Assembly: GCA_050261515.1 (NCBI GenBank)
Contig: JBLNDJ010000054.1
Coordinates: 1 to 20,754, forward strand
Length of the DNA stretch: 20,754 nucleotides
Direction of reading: 5' to 3'
From: JBLNDJ01 sp050261515
Lineage (GTDB): Bacteria; Acidobacteriota; Terriglobia; Bryobacterales; Bryobacteraceae
The notes below the pieces were generated by a model that saw nothing but the letters and a program-made list of their open reading frames with translations, ran no database searches and was not told where the DNA came from. Made by a program: the position numbers and the translations under genes. Shown here in pieces: positions 7,432 to 15,503 of the stretch; the first letter of the stretch is position 1, and every line of letters begins with the position of its first letter.

Positions 7432-8294
7432 AGCGCCTCGGCCGCGTGATAGGAGCTGCGCACCAGCGGCCCTGCTTCGACGTGCCGGAATCCGAGTTCC
7501 TGCCCGTAACGCTTTAGCTCCGCGAACTCCGCGGGAGGCACGAAGCGCAGTACCGGCAGGTGCTTCGGCGACGGCCGCAGATACTGACCTAGCGTGAGGA
7601 TGTCCACATCGTGCGCGCGCAGGTCGCGCATAACCTGCCTCACTTCATCCAGGGTCTCTCCGAGCCCGAGCATCAGGCCCGACTTCGTCGGAATGTCCGG
7701 CCGCGCCGTCTTCGAATATTTCAGGATCTCGAGCGACCGCTCATACCGCGCCCCCAGCCGCACCTGCCTGTAGAGGCGCGGGACGGTCTCGGTGTTGTGG
7801 TTCATCGCGTCGGGCGAAGCTTCGAGCACGATATCCATCGCGGCGTGCGAGCCTTGGAAATCGGGAATCAGGACCTCGACGCGGCATCCCGGAATCCGCT
7901 CGCGGATCGCGCGGATCGTCAGCGCGAACAGCTCCGCGCCGCCGTCCTTGCGGTCGTCGCGATTCACGCTCGTGATCACGGCGTAACGCAGCCCGAGCGT
8001 CGCGGCGGCCTCGGCGACGCGGCGCGGCTCGTCGTAATCCACGCTGAGCGGAGCGCCCTTCTGCACGGCGCAGAACCCGCACCGCCTGGTGCACACGTTG
8101 CCGAGGATCATGAACGTCGCCGTGCGATGATTCCAGCACTCGCCGGCGTTCGGGCACGCCGCGCTCTCGCAAACCGTGTGCAGCCGCAGCCGCTCGACGA
8201 GCTGCTTCAACTCGCGATAATTCTCCCCCACGGGAGCGGGCGCGCGCAGCCACTCCGGCCGCGGTGGTTGCTTCGATCCAAGGGTAACCAGCAC
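7428..8294 (-). CDS. lipA: Lipoyl synthase
   Basis: 288 residues from the GTG at 8294. LipA is a radical-SAM enzyme that inserts two sulfurs into the octanoyl group on the E2 and H proteins. Both clusters can be assigned: auxiliary-cluster cysteines C42, C47 and C53 (CESAACPNAGEC) and the radical-SAM C68-x3-C72-x2-C75 (CTRRCGFC). The C-terminal RSSYHA is present, including the serine that ligates the auxiliary cluster. An in-frame TTG/ATG-type start at 8345 would give 305 residues but would overlap the preceding gene, and the added residues do not look like LipA; the GTG leaves a five-base gap. There is no clear ribosome binding site, so translation may depend on the gene upstream. No lipB is nearby. 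Confidence 0.93.
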   Translation of the reverse strand: MLVTLGSKQPPRPEWLRAPAPVGENYRELKQLVERLRLHTVCESAACPNAGECWNHRTATFMILGNVCTRRCGFCAVQKGAPLSVDYDEPRRVAEAAATLGLRYAVITSVNRDDRKDGGAELFALTIRAIRERIPGCRVEVLIPDFQGSHAAMDIVLEASPDAMNHNTETVPRLYRQVRLGARYERSLEILKYSKTARPDIPTKSGLMLGLGETLDEVRQVMRDLRAHDVDILTLGQYLRPSPKHLPVLRFVPPAEFAELKRYGQELGFRHVEAGPLVRSSYHAAEAL

Positions 8295-8299
8295 TGATT

Positions 8300-8584
8300 T
8301 TATTTTAGGGGCTTCGGACGCTCGCGAGGCTCGCCCGCGATCCATCGTTGCCAGCTATGCGGCAGCACACCGGTCTGCGACAACGTCAGCTTCGCCTCGT
8401 GCTCCTCGGGGTTCGCGCGAGACCGCCACATGCTCCATACCTTCAAAGCGGACAACACCGCGAACAAGCCCCACGCCGCGGCGACAATCCAAGCGTCGGC
8501 CCACCCGGACCCCAGGCCCACGACGAGCGTGAGCCCGACCAGGAACGCCGCGAGAGTCACGATCGCGCGCATCCTGTGCCACAT
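8300..8584 (-). CDS. Small membrane protein upstream of lipA
   Basis: 94 residues. Two hydrophobic helices are visible at about residues 7-27 (AIVTLAAFLVGLTLVVGLGSG) and 29-52, followed by a charged 40-residue tail rich in R, E and K (SRANPEEHEAKLTLSQTG, then a proline-rich end). The ATG at 8584 is supported by GGAGG five bases upstream; longer in-frame extensions have no ribosome binding site and odd composition. It ends five bases before the lipA start and is probably cotranscribed. I do not recognise the family, and no function can be assigned. Confidence 0.7.
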   Translation of the reverse strand: MWHRMRAIVTLAAFLVGLTLVVGLGSGWADAWIVAAAWGLFAVLSALKVWSMWRSRANPEEHEAKLTLSQTGVLPHSWQRWIAGEPRERPKPLK

Positions 8585-8622
8585 CGTGCCTCCATGATAG
8601 CACCGGCCCCGGCCATCCACCC

Positions 8623-9636
8623 TCATTGCCCTCCGGGACCCTTGAAAGCGGGATTGGTTGACAAGCCGTTCAGCTCCGACTTGACCGCCGGAGGAGTTTC
8701 CCGCGAAGCAAGCATGTACTCGATATAGTCTGCGACGAGGCCGTCCTGTAGTTGAAACGAACGCAGGGACCAGCCCGCAGCCGTGTATGTGACTCCGCGC
8801 ACGATCGACGGCGTGAGCGCAGTCGGGCGGACGGCGCTTTCTTTCAGCTTGGCGAATGCCTCGTAATCCGTGCGCCACGCCAGAGTGCCGGCGATCGCCT
8901 GAATCGGCTCGTATCGGCCGGTAGCCCCGAACACACCCCACAACATGTCGAGGTGCTGGAAGAGCGCCTCGTTTGCGCCAAGATCGAACGGATCCTCCAA
9001 CTCCGGGAGACTCCGGAATTTCTCCTGCTCCTCTTTGGACAGTGCATCAAGAACCGGGGCGATGTCGAATGAATTCGATCGCAGGCAACAAGCAAATCTG
9101 TTTGGCGCTCGGAGCTTCAATGTTTGCCTCGACGCGGGCCGAACCGTCCTGCGCACCGGCGGGAACGCACCATTTCGAATCCGAAACGCCCATGCTCGCC
9201 ATGGTCCTGATGGAATCGGTAAGCTTGGCGCCGCCGACGGCCAGGGCTTGCGTTACAAAGTCGCCGCCCTCGGGTTTTAGCCTCTTGAAACCCGACATCA
9301 CGGCGGAATCATGAGACTCGGTATGGGCCCGCGAACCTAACGCTGAATGACAGCTTCGTCCGCCTCAAGTAGTCGTCGCGGTTTTCGCCGGTCGCAATCA
9401 GCGCGACCCGAACGCATTGTCCCGGGTTGAGAGAGGTTACGTTCGTGGGCGCGTTTACAGGATCCAGCGTGTGTGTCCACTGCTCGCGGACCACGGAATC
9501 GTCCAGCAGCATGATCTGTTCCTCGATCTTCGCCGGCGATGGTTGCGTCCCGTAAACTGAATCCTGGCCAAAGGCTGCGGGCACGACCCAGACACTTGCA
9601 CAGAGGCTGATGAGAAGTGGGCGGATTCCGCGTCAT
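8623..9636 (-). pseudogene. Secreted protein gene broken by at least three frame changes
   Basis: Three consecutive minus-strand frames join into one plausible protein of about 335 residues. Part A (about 9630-9309) starts RPLLISLCASVWVVPAAFGQ, a good Sec signal peptide with a cleavage site after AFG or GQ, but its only ATG (9636) is one base out of frame. Part A stops at 9309, while a second frame continues without a gap as HTESHDSAVMSGFKRLKPEGG (from about 9330 down to 9047). The reading shifts again near 9070 into DIAPVLDALSKEEQ and runs to the stop at 8623. Each part on its own lacks a sensible start. I do not recognise the family: a predicted periplasmic, beta-rich N-terminal part and a helical C-terminal part. 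Sequencing or assembly error is an alternative, though neighbouring genes are intact. Confidence 0.65.
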
Positions 9637-9695
9637 TACATCTGAACTTGCGTTCTGGCGCAACACCGCATCGACGCCCCAGGCCGCGCTCGCTC

Positions 9696-10220
9696 CTACC
9701 CCTTCCTGCTCGCCTCCCGAATCGTGCGAATCTCCTCCTTCGGGATTTTGAGAAACTCCAGAAATTCCTGGTGTTCCTCCGGCGCCGAGCGCTCGAACTC
9801 GGCGTGGAACTTCCTCATGTCTTCCTCGGTCAGGCCCGAGGCCTTCATAATGGAGACCAGCTTCTCCTTCGTGACCATTTGCATCCTCCAGACGGAATTT
9901 TCGACGTTGAGCAGCCTGAGGATCGCCCGTTGATGGCTGCGGAGCCTCTCGATCTCCACGCTCAGTTCCGCGAGCCGCCGCTTCAGGATCGACCCCGCAT
10001 CGTTCTCCGGACGGTCCAGAATCGCCCGAATGTCTTCAAGCGTCAGCCCCGCCGCGCGGTATACGCAGATCTGCTCGAGCCGCCGCGCGTCCTTCTCGCC
10101 GTACGCGCGGTACCTCGCAGCCGTCCGCGGCGCGGGCTTCAACAGTCCGATCGATTCGTAATAGAGCAGCGTGCTGCGGCTCAGGCCGCAGCGGCGCGCG
10201 AGCTTGGATATCGTCAGCAT
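9696..10220 (-). CDS. MerR-family transcriptional regulator
   Basis: 174 residues. The N-terminal 70 residues are a MerR winged helix: LTISKLARRCGLSRSTLLYYESIGLL, then ARYRAYGEKDARRLEQI and the following RAAGLTLEDIRAIL. Residues about 80-115 form the dimerising coiled coil, and the acidic C-terminal domain (EEDMRKFHAEFERSAPEEHQEFLEF) is a likely effector domain. There is no cysteine pattern of metal-sensing MerR proteins, so an organic ligand or protein signal is more likely. The ATG at 10220 is 40 bases after the stop of the formimidoyltransferase gene on the same strand, with only weak ribosome binding sequence. It may regulate the Hut genes, but this is inferred from position; classical Hut regulators are HutC, HutP or LysR types. 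Confidence 0.9.
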   Translation of the reverse strand: MLTISKLARRCGLSRSTLLYYESIGLLKPAPRTAARYRAYGEKDARRLEQICVYRAAGLTLEDIRAILDRPENDAGSILKRRLAELSVEIERLRSHQRAILRLLNVENSVWRMQMVTKEKLVSIMKASGLTEEDMRKFHAEFERSAPEEHQEFLEFLKIPKEEIRTIREASRKG

Positions 10221-10260
10221 CGGACCAGGTCCCAGTCTGAAGTATGAAGTTATAGACGGG

Positions 10261-11625
10261 TCAAGCGGAAAGTTTCGCGATCGCCTCGAGATTGACCCGC
10301 ACGTTGGCGAGCGCGCCGGCACGCGCCGCGGCCGCGAGCGCGCGCGCCGTCTCGATGTCGGAAGCAAATCGCGCCGGAGCCTCGCTCTCCAGCACTGCGA
10401 GCCGCGCATCGAGCGCGGAGACGCGCTCGGAAACCTCCGCCGGCACAGCCGCCGCTGCTCGCAGCGCCGCCTCCACGTGCGGCGCGCGCTCCGCCTTCGG
10501 CCTGCGGTAAGCGGCCATCACCTCGTTGAACGCCGCTGCGTCGCGCTCTACCGCCGCCGCCAGGAACCGCCGGTCGTCTTCGAACTCGCGCGCGTCGCGC
10601 TTCGCCAGGCCGGATACCATTGCGCCCAGAGCCGCCGCCATCGCGCCCGCCGCCGCCGCGGCGCTCCCTCCGCCGGGCGCGGGCGTCGCCGCAGCCAGCG
10701 CATCCAGGAACTCGTTGATGCCGGCCCCGCCCAGCCGGTTCTCGAACACCATCTCCGGCTTGAAATTCTCGATGCGCAGGAAATGCTCCGCGGACATCTC
10801 GAGCGCCTTCTTCGGAATAAGGCCGACGATCTCGCTCCCCACGATCGACGCGCCGTAGCGCGCAGCCTCGGTCCGCACCGCCTCGAACACGCGATGGACC
10901 GGCGTCTGCTCGAAGTCCGTCAGGTTCATCGAAACCTGCGCCAGGCCGCGCGACGCCAGCGCCACGCCCATCGCCTTCACGTAGCGGAACCCGCCGGAGG
11001 AGAACCGCACCGCCTTGGCGATCCGCTTCGCAATCTCGACGTCCGCCGTGTTCAGGTTGATGTTGTACGCGATCAGGAATCTCCGCGCCCCCACCACAAC
11101 CGCGCCCGCCGTCGGATGCACGCGCGCCTCGCCGATATCGGGCGCGCGCTCGGGCTTTACGCCGATCTCCTCGCGCAGCCCCTCGAACTGCCCGTGCCGT
11201 ATGTTCTCCAGGTTCACGCGCTCCGGCCTGCGCGCCGCGGCCTCGTAGAGGTAAACCGGAACGCCGAACCTCCGCCAGATCTCCTCGCCCACGCGCCCGG
11301 CCAGCCGCGCGCAATCCTCGAGCGTTACGCCCTCCACCGGAACGAACGGCACCACATCCGCCGCGCCGATCCGCGGATGCGCCCCGGTGTGGTGGTTCAA
11401 ATCGATCGACTCCACCGCCTTCCCAACGGCCCGCAGCGCGGCCTCGCCAACCGCCTCCGGCTCTCCCGCGAACGTCAGGACCGACCGGTTGTGGTCCGCA
11501 TCCATTTCCCGGTCGAGCAGCGCCACTCCGGCGACGGACCGCACCGCCTCGGCCAGCGCGTCCACCTTGGCCGCGTCGCGCCCCTCGGAAAAATTCGGCA
11601 CGCACTCGACTATTCGTCTCGCCAT
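10261..11625 (-). CDS. ftcD: Glutamate formimidoyltransferase / formimino-THF cyclodeaminase fusion
   Basis: 454 residues. Residues 1-300 are the formimidoyltransferase: RIVECVPNFSEGRD at the N-terminus, the active-site region DLNHHTGAHPRIGAADVVPFVPV, and the second subdomain with GFRYVKAMGV. Residues about 305-454 are the cyclodeaminase helical domain, marked by TPAPGGGSAAAAAGAMAAALG. The protein moves the formimino group from N-formimino-glutamate to tetrahydrofolate and then releases ammonia to give methenyl-THF. The cyclodeaminase part, about 150 residues, is shorter than the usual 180-200. Start: ATG 11625 with AAGGGGAG six bases upstream; it overlaps the end of hutI by 16 bases, so translation is likely coupled. 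Confidence 0.94.
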   Translation of the reverse strand: MARRIVECVPNFSEGRDAAKVDALAEAVRSVAGVALLDREMDADHNRSVLTFAGEPEAVGEAALRAVGKAVESIDLNHHTGAHPRIGAADVVPFVPVEGVTLEDCARLAGRVGEEIWRRFGVPVYLYEAAARRPERVNLENIRHGQFEGLREEIGVKPERAPDIGEARVHPTAGAVVVGARRFLIAYNINLNTADVEIAKRIAKAVRFSSGGFRYVKAMGVALASRGLAQVSMNLTDFEQTPVHRVFEAVRTEAARYGASIVGSEIVGLIPKKALEMSAEHFLRIENFKPEMVFENRLGGAGINEFLDALAAATPAPGGGSAAAAAGAMAAALGAMVSGLAKRDAREFEDDRRFLAAAVERDAAAFNEVMAAYRRPKAERAPHVEAALRAAAAVPAEVSERVSALDARLAVLESEAPARFASDIETARALAAAARAGALANVRVNLEAIAKLSA

Positions 11626-12893
11626 TCGATCTCCCCTTCGCGGTAGAGCACCTGGCCGCGCTTCATCGTCATCGCGACCAGGTTCACCCCGAAATGATAC
11701 GGAATTTCGCGGTAATCGGGCACGTTGAACATCACCAGATCGGCGTCCTTGCCCGCCTCGATGCTGCCCGTGTGGCCCGCGCAGCCCATCGCGTGCGCGC
11801 CGTTGATGGTCGCCGCCGCGATCGCCTCGGCGGGCGTCATCTTCATCTGCGAGCACGCGAGCGAGAGAATCATCGGCATGCTGTAGGTGGGGCTCGTCCC
11901 CGGGTTGTAGTCGCTCGCGAGCGCCACCGCCACGCCCGCATCGATCATCTTGCGCGCGTCCGCGTAGCGGCCAAGTCCGAGGTGGAACACCGCGCCCGGA
12001 AGCAGCGTCCCCACGGTCGCCGAATCCGCCAGCGCCTCGAAGTCGCTTGCATCGGCGTAGTCCAGGTGATCGGCGCTCGTCGCGCCGGCCTCCACCGCCA
12101 GTTTCGTTGCGCCCGAATGCGAGAACTGCTCCGCGTGCACCTTCAACTGGAAGCCCATCTCCCGCGCGGCCAGCAGATACCGGCGCGCCTGCTCGAGCGT
12201 GAACGCGTCCTGCTCGCAGTACACGTCCACGAACCGCGCCAGGTTGCGCCGCCGGATCTTCGGCATCAGGTAAGAGCACGTCCAGTCGATGTAGTCGTCG
12301 GCGCGCCCCTCGTACTCCGGCGGAACCACGTGCGCGCCCAGATACGTGCTCACCAATTCGAGCGGCTTGCCGTTCATCGCGCGGATGGCGCGCAGCGTCT
12401 TCCGCTCGCCGGTTTCGTCGAGGCCATAGCCCGATTTCGCTTCGAGCGACGTCATCCCGTGCCGCACCATCCCGCCGAGCGTGCGCCGCGCCTGAAGGAT
12501 CAGCCTGCGGATCGGCGTCTGGCGCACCGCGCGCACGCTGGTCAGAATGCCGCCGCCGCACTGGGCGATCTCCGCGTAGCTCGCCCCCGCCAGGCGCATC
12601 TCGTAATCGTGCAGCCGCGGCGGCCCGCAGATCAGGTGCGTGTGGCTGTCCACGAAGCCCGGCATCACCACGCGCCCGCTCGCGTCGATCTCTTGCGCGC
12701 CCCGCGCGTCGGCCAGGTTCTCCATGCGGCGGCTCGGCCCGAGCGCCGCGATCTTGCCGCCCTCGATCAGAACCGCGCCATCCTGAATTACGCTGAGTTC
12801 GCGCAGAGCACGCCCGCGGCGCGGACCTGCCGGTCCCCGCAGCGTCACGAGTTGCCGCGCGCCGCGCACCAGAACGCTGCTGTTGATTGGCAT
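11610..12893 (-). CDS. hutI: Imidazolonepropionase
   Basis: 427 residues, an amidohydrolase-superfamily enzyme of normal HutI length. It hydrolyses imidazolone propionate to N-formimino-L-glutamate, the third step of histidine breakdown. Metal-binding HSHTHL is in GFVDSHTHLICGPPRL, followed by the family-typical EMRLAGASYAEIAQCGGGILTSV. Further on are KSGYGLD, the metal-ligand region KVHAEQFSHSGA, the catalytic-histidine segment SADHLDYA, and the aspartate in ALASDYNPGTSP. The N-terminal 20 residues (arginine-rich linker) are variable. ATG at 12893; no obvious ribosome binding site, 44 bases after the hutU stop. Confidence 0.96.
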   Translation of the reverse strand: MPINSSVLVRGARQLVTLRGPAGPRRGRALRELSVIQDGAVLIEGGKIAALGPSRRMENLADARGAQEIDASGRVVMPGFVDSHTHLICGPPRLHDYEMRLAGASYAEIAQCGGGILTSVRAVRQTPIRRLILQARRTLGGMVRHGMTSLEAKSGYGLDETGERKTLRAIRAMNGKPLELVSTYLGAHVVPPEYEGRADDYIDWTCSYLMPKIRRRNLARFVDVYCEQDAFTLEQARRYLLAAREMGFQLKVHAEQFSHSGATKLAVEAGATSADHLDYADASDFEALADSATVGTLLPGAVFHLGLGRYADARKMIDAGVAVALASDYNPGTSPTYSMPMILSLACSQMKMTPAEAIAAATINGAHAMGCAGHTGSIEAGKDADLVMFNVPDYREIPYHFGVNLVAMTMKRGQVLYREGEIEWRDE

Positions 12894-12937
12894 TCGCTAC
12901 AGAGCCGCGCACGTCACGAAGCGGCCGGAAACTCCCC

Positions 12938-14587
12938 CTATTCTTGCACCGGAGCGCGCAATCCAGCGCTTTTTGCGAACTCGATCGCGTCCTGGTACCC
13001 CGCGTCTACATGGCGCAGTACGCCCAGCCCCGGGTCGCACGTCATCACGCGTTCCAGGCATCGCGCCGAACCCTCCGTGCCCTCCGCCACCGTGACCTGC
13101 CCCGCGTGCAGCGAGTAGCCGATCCCGACTCCCCCGCCGTTGTGAAACGACACCCAGCTTGCGCCCGCTGCCGTGTTCAAAAGCGCGTTCAGCACCGGCC
13201 AGTCTGCGATCGCGTCGCTTCCGTCCCGCATCGCCTCCGTCTCCCTGTAAGGCGATGCCACCGACCCGCAGTCCAGGTGATCCCGCCCGATCACCACCGG
13301 AGCCTGCAACTCCCCGCTCGCCACCATGCGGTTGATTTCGGCCGCGAACCGCGCGCGCTCGCCGTAGCCGAGCCAGCAGATCCGCGCCGGCAGTCCCTGA
13401 AACCGCACCCGGCTGCTCGCGAGGCCGATCCACCGCGTGAGGGATTCGTTCGCGGGGAACAGGCGGCACACGGCGCGGTCGGTCGCCGCAATGTCCGCCG
13501 GCTCGCCCGAGAGCGCCACCCAGCGGAACGGCCCGCGCCCCTCGCAAAACATCGGGCGTATGTACTCCGGAACGAACCCCGGAATCGTGAACGCGTCCTC
13601 CACCCCCCGGTCGGCCGCCATCCGGCGTATGTTGTTGCCGTAGTCGAACGCCACCGCGCCCATGCGCTTCAAATCGAGCATCGCGCGCACGTGCACGGCA
13701 ATCGAATCCATCGCGCGGTTCACATACTCCCCCGGGCCGCGCGCGCGAAGCGCCGCCGCCTCCCCCACCGTGCAGCCCGCCGGAATGTATCCGTTCAACG
13801 GATCGTGCGCGCTCGTCTGGTCCGTCAACAGGTCCGGCACAATCCCGCGCCGGACCATCTCGGGAAGCACCTCCGCGCAATTGCCCACCAGTCCAACCGA
13901 AACCGCCTGCTTCTGGTGCACCGCGTTGCGCAGAATCCGCACCGCTTCGTCGAGCCCGTTGACCATGATGTCGCAGTAGCCCGTTTTCAACCGCCGCTTG
14001 ATCCGCTCGGGATTCACCTCCACGCACAGGAACGCCGCGCCGTTCATCGTCGCCGCCAGCGGCTGCGCGCCGCCCATTCCGCCCATGCCGCCCGTCACGA
14101 CGAGCCTGCCCGCCAGCGTCCCGCCGAAGTGCTTCCGCGCCGCCGCCGCGAACGTTTCGTACGTGCCCTGAAGAATGCCCTGCGTCCCGATGTAGATCCA
14201 GCTTCCCGCCGTCATCTGGCCGTACATGATCAGGCCGAGTTTCTCGAGCGCGTGAAACTCCTCCCAATTCGACCACCGGCCCACGAGGTTCGAATTCGCG
14301 ATGAGCACCCGCGGGGCCTCCTCATGCGTGCGGAACACGCCCACCGGCTTGCCCGACTGCACCACCAGCGTCTCATCGTTCCCGAGAGCCTGCAGTTCCC
14401 GTACGATCGCGTGGTAACACGCCCAGTTCCGCGCCGCCTTGCCCGCGCCGCCGTACACTACCAGGTCCTCGGGCCGCTCGGCGACCTCGGGATCGAGGTT
14501 GTTCATGAGCATCCGCATCGCCGCTTCCTGCCGCCACCCCTTGCACGCAAGCGCGCCGCCCCTGGGCGCACGAATCACAGTTTGCAT
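12938..14587 (-). CDS. hutU: Urocanate hydratase (urocanase)
   Basis: 549 residues, typical of HutU. It converts urocanate to 4-imidazolone-5-propionate with tightly bound NAD used as an electrophile. Recognisable segments: VYGGAGKAARNW near residue 45, QSGKPVGVFRTH, the NAD-binding glycine-rich TGGMGGMGGAQPLA, TDQTSAHDPLNGY, and the catalytic cysteine in PMFCEGRGPFRW, with NGGGVGIGYS near the C-terminus. First gene of the Hut cluster (hutU-hutI-ftcD-MerR gene); hutH is absent from this window. The ATG at 14587 is six bases after an extended -10-like box and has no convincing ribosome binding site, so the mRNA may be leaderless. Confidence 0.97.
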   Translation of the reverse strand: MQTVIRAPRGGALACKGWRQEAAMRMLMNNLDPEVAERPEDLVVYGGAGKAARNWACYHAIVRELQALGNDETLVVQSGKPVGVFRTHEEAPRVLIANSNLVGRWSNWEEFHALEKLGLIMYGQMTAGSWIYIGTQGILQGTYETFAAAARKHFGGTLAGRLVVTGGMGGMGGAQPLAATMNGAAFLCVEVNPERIKRRLKTGYCDIMVNGLDEAVRILRNAVHQKQAVSVGLVGNCAEVLPEMVRRGIVPDLLTDQTSAHDPLNGYIPAGCTVGEAAALRARGPGEYVNRAMDSIAVHVRAMLDLKRMGAVAFDYGNNIRRMAADRGVEDAFTIPGFVPEYIRPMFCEGRGPFRWVALSGEPADIAATDRAVCRLFPANESLTRWIGLASSRVRFQGLPARICWLGYGERARFAAEINRMVASGELQAPVVIGRDHLDCGSVASPYRETEAMRDGSDAIADWPVLNALLNTAAGASWVSFHNGGGVGIGYSLHAGQVTVAEGTEGSARCLERVMTCDPGLGVLRHVDAGYQDAIEFAKSAGLRAPVQE

Positions 14588-14593
14588 GCCTCA

Positions 14594-14602
14594 AATCTAA
14601 CA
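14594..14602 (-). promoter_or_regulatory. Extended -10 six bases before the hutU start codon
   Basis: In the minus-strand sense the sequence is TGTTAGATT, fitting TG-N-TANNNT. TAGATT ends six bases before the A of the hutU ATG, so transcription would start at or next to the start codon. No -35 stands out. Confidence 0.4.
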
Positions 14603-14709
14603 TCCGCAATCGGAGCGCGACGCCCGGCCCAAGGTGCCGATTTGCGCCGGCGGCAGGCCGAAGGGCGTCCGGCGGCCGTATTCCGGCTAGACTGAAAGAT
14701 TGCATCTCC

Positions 14710-15498
14710 GTGCCTGACCATCGCAAGCCCCACAACCCGCCGCGGCGCGCCCCCGCCACCCCCGCCAAGCGCCCCCTCAAAACCCTGGAGCGCGTCATCT
14801 CCAAAGCCGGGCTCGGCTCGCGAACCGAAGCACGCAGTTGGATCGGCGCCGGCCGCGTCCGCGTCAACGGCAAGCTCATCCAGACGCCCGGCCACTGGGT
14901 CGACCTCGAGCGCGACCGTGTCACCCTCGACGGCGTCCCCGTCCGCCCCGGCGAAAAGATCTACCTGCTCCTCTACAAGCCCAAGGGCTATCTCACCACC
15001 TACAAAGACCCCGAAGGCCGCCCCACCATCTACGATCTGCTCGAAGACGTTTCCCAGTTCGTCGTCCCCGTTGGCCGCCTCGACCTCGACACCAGCGGCC
15101 TGCTCCTCCTCACCAACGACACCCAATTCGCCGAGCACATCACGAACCCCGAACACAAAGTCGTCAAAACCTATCTCGTCAAAACCGCCTCCCGCCTCAC
15201 TCCGGACGATCTCGAGCGTCTCCGCCGGGGAGTGACCCTGAGCGACGGTCCCACGCGCCCGGCCACCGTCGTCCACCAGCGCGCTTCGGGATCGCACACC
15301 TTCCTCGAAATCTCCATCACCGAAGGCCGCAACCGCCAGGTCCGCCGCATGATCGAAGCCGTCGGCAGCAAAGTGCTCAAGCTGGTGCGCATCGCCATCG
15401 GCCCCATCCGCATCGGAACCCTCCCCATCGGCAAGCACCGCCCCCTTACCGGGGCCGAGAGAACTGCGCTCACAACCAAGCGTAGAATGAAAGGTTGA
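14710..15498 (+). CDS. rluB: RsuA/RluB-family rRNA pseudouridine synthase
   Basis: 262 residues. After a basic, proline-rich tail (about 25 residues) comes an S4 RNA-binding domain (LERVISKAGLGSRTEARSWIGAGRVRVNGK, about residues 28-60). The pseudouridine synthase domain follows, with the catalytic-aspartate motif GRLDLDTSGLLLLTND at about 121-136 and the family-specific EGRNRQVRRMIEAVG. Such enzymes isomerise one uridine in 23S or 16S rRNA; RluB (U2605 of 23S) is the likeliest assignment, RsuA and RluE/F are alternatives. GTG start at 14710; a TAGACT at 14688-14693 may be its -10. The stop codon overlaps the possible TTG start of the next gene, so the two are probably one operon. Confidence 0.92.
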   Translation: MPDHRKPHNPPRRAPATPAKRPLKTLERVISKAGLGSRTEARSWIGAGRVRVNGKLIQTPGHWVDLERDRVTLDGVPVRPGEKIYLLLYKPKGYLTTYKDPEGRPTIYDLLEDVSQFVVPVGRLDLDTSGLLLLTNDTQFAEHITNPEHKVVKTYLVKTASRLTPDDLERLRRGVTLSDGPTRPATVVHQRASGSHTFLEISITEGRNRQVRRMIEAVGSKVLKLVRIAIGPIRIGTLPIGKHRPLTGAERTALTTKRRMKG

Positions 15499-15503
15499 AC
15501 TCG

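Noticed and set aside
10261..12912. A very long minus-strand frame that looks like a HutI-FTCD fusion
   Set aside because: Its first half is hutI read in the wrong frame; true hutI and ftcD are separate overlapping frames with the ftcD start at 11625.
14640..14685. GC-rich repeat CCGGCGGC near the rluB start as a possible hairpin
   Set aside because: The copies are direct, not inverted, and the arms do not pair well.
12887..14695. Long plus-strand open frame opposite hutU (about 600 codons)
   Set aside because: Arginine-, histidine- and proline-rich translation without domains, a GC-rich antisense shadow of hutU. The same applies to plus-strand frames opposite ftcD, galK and the symporter.
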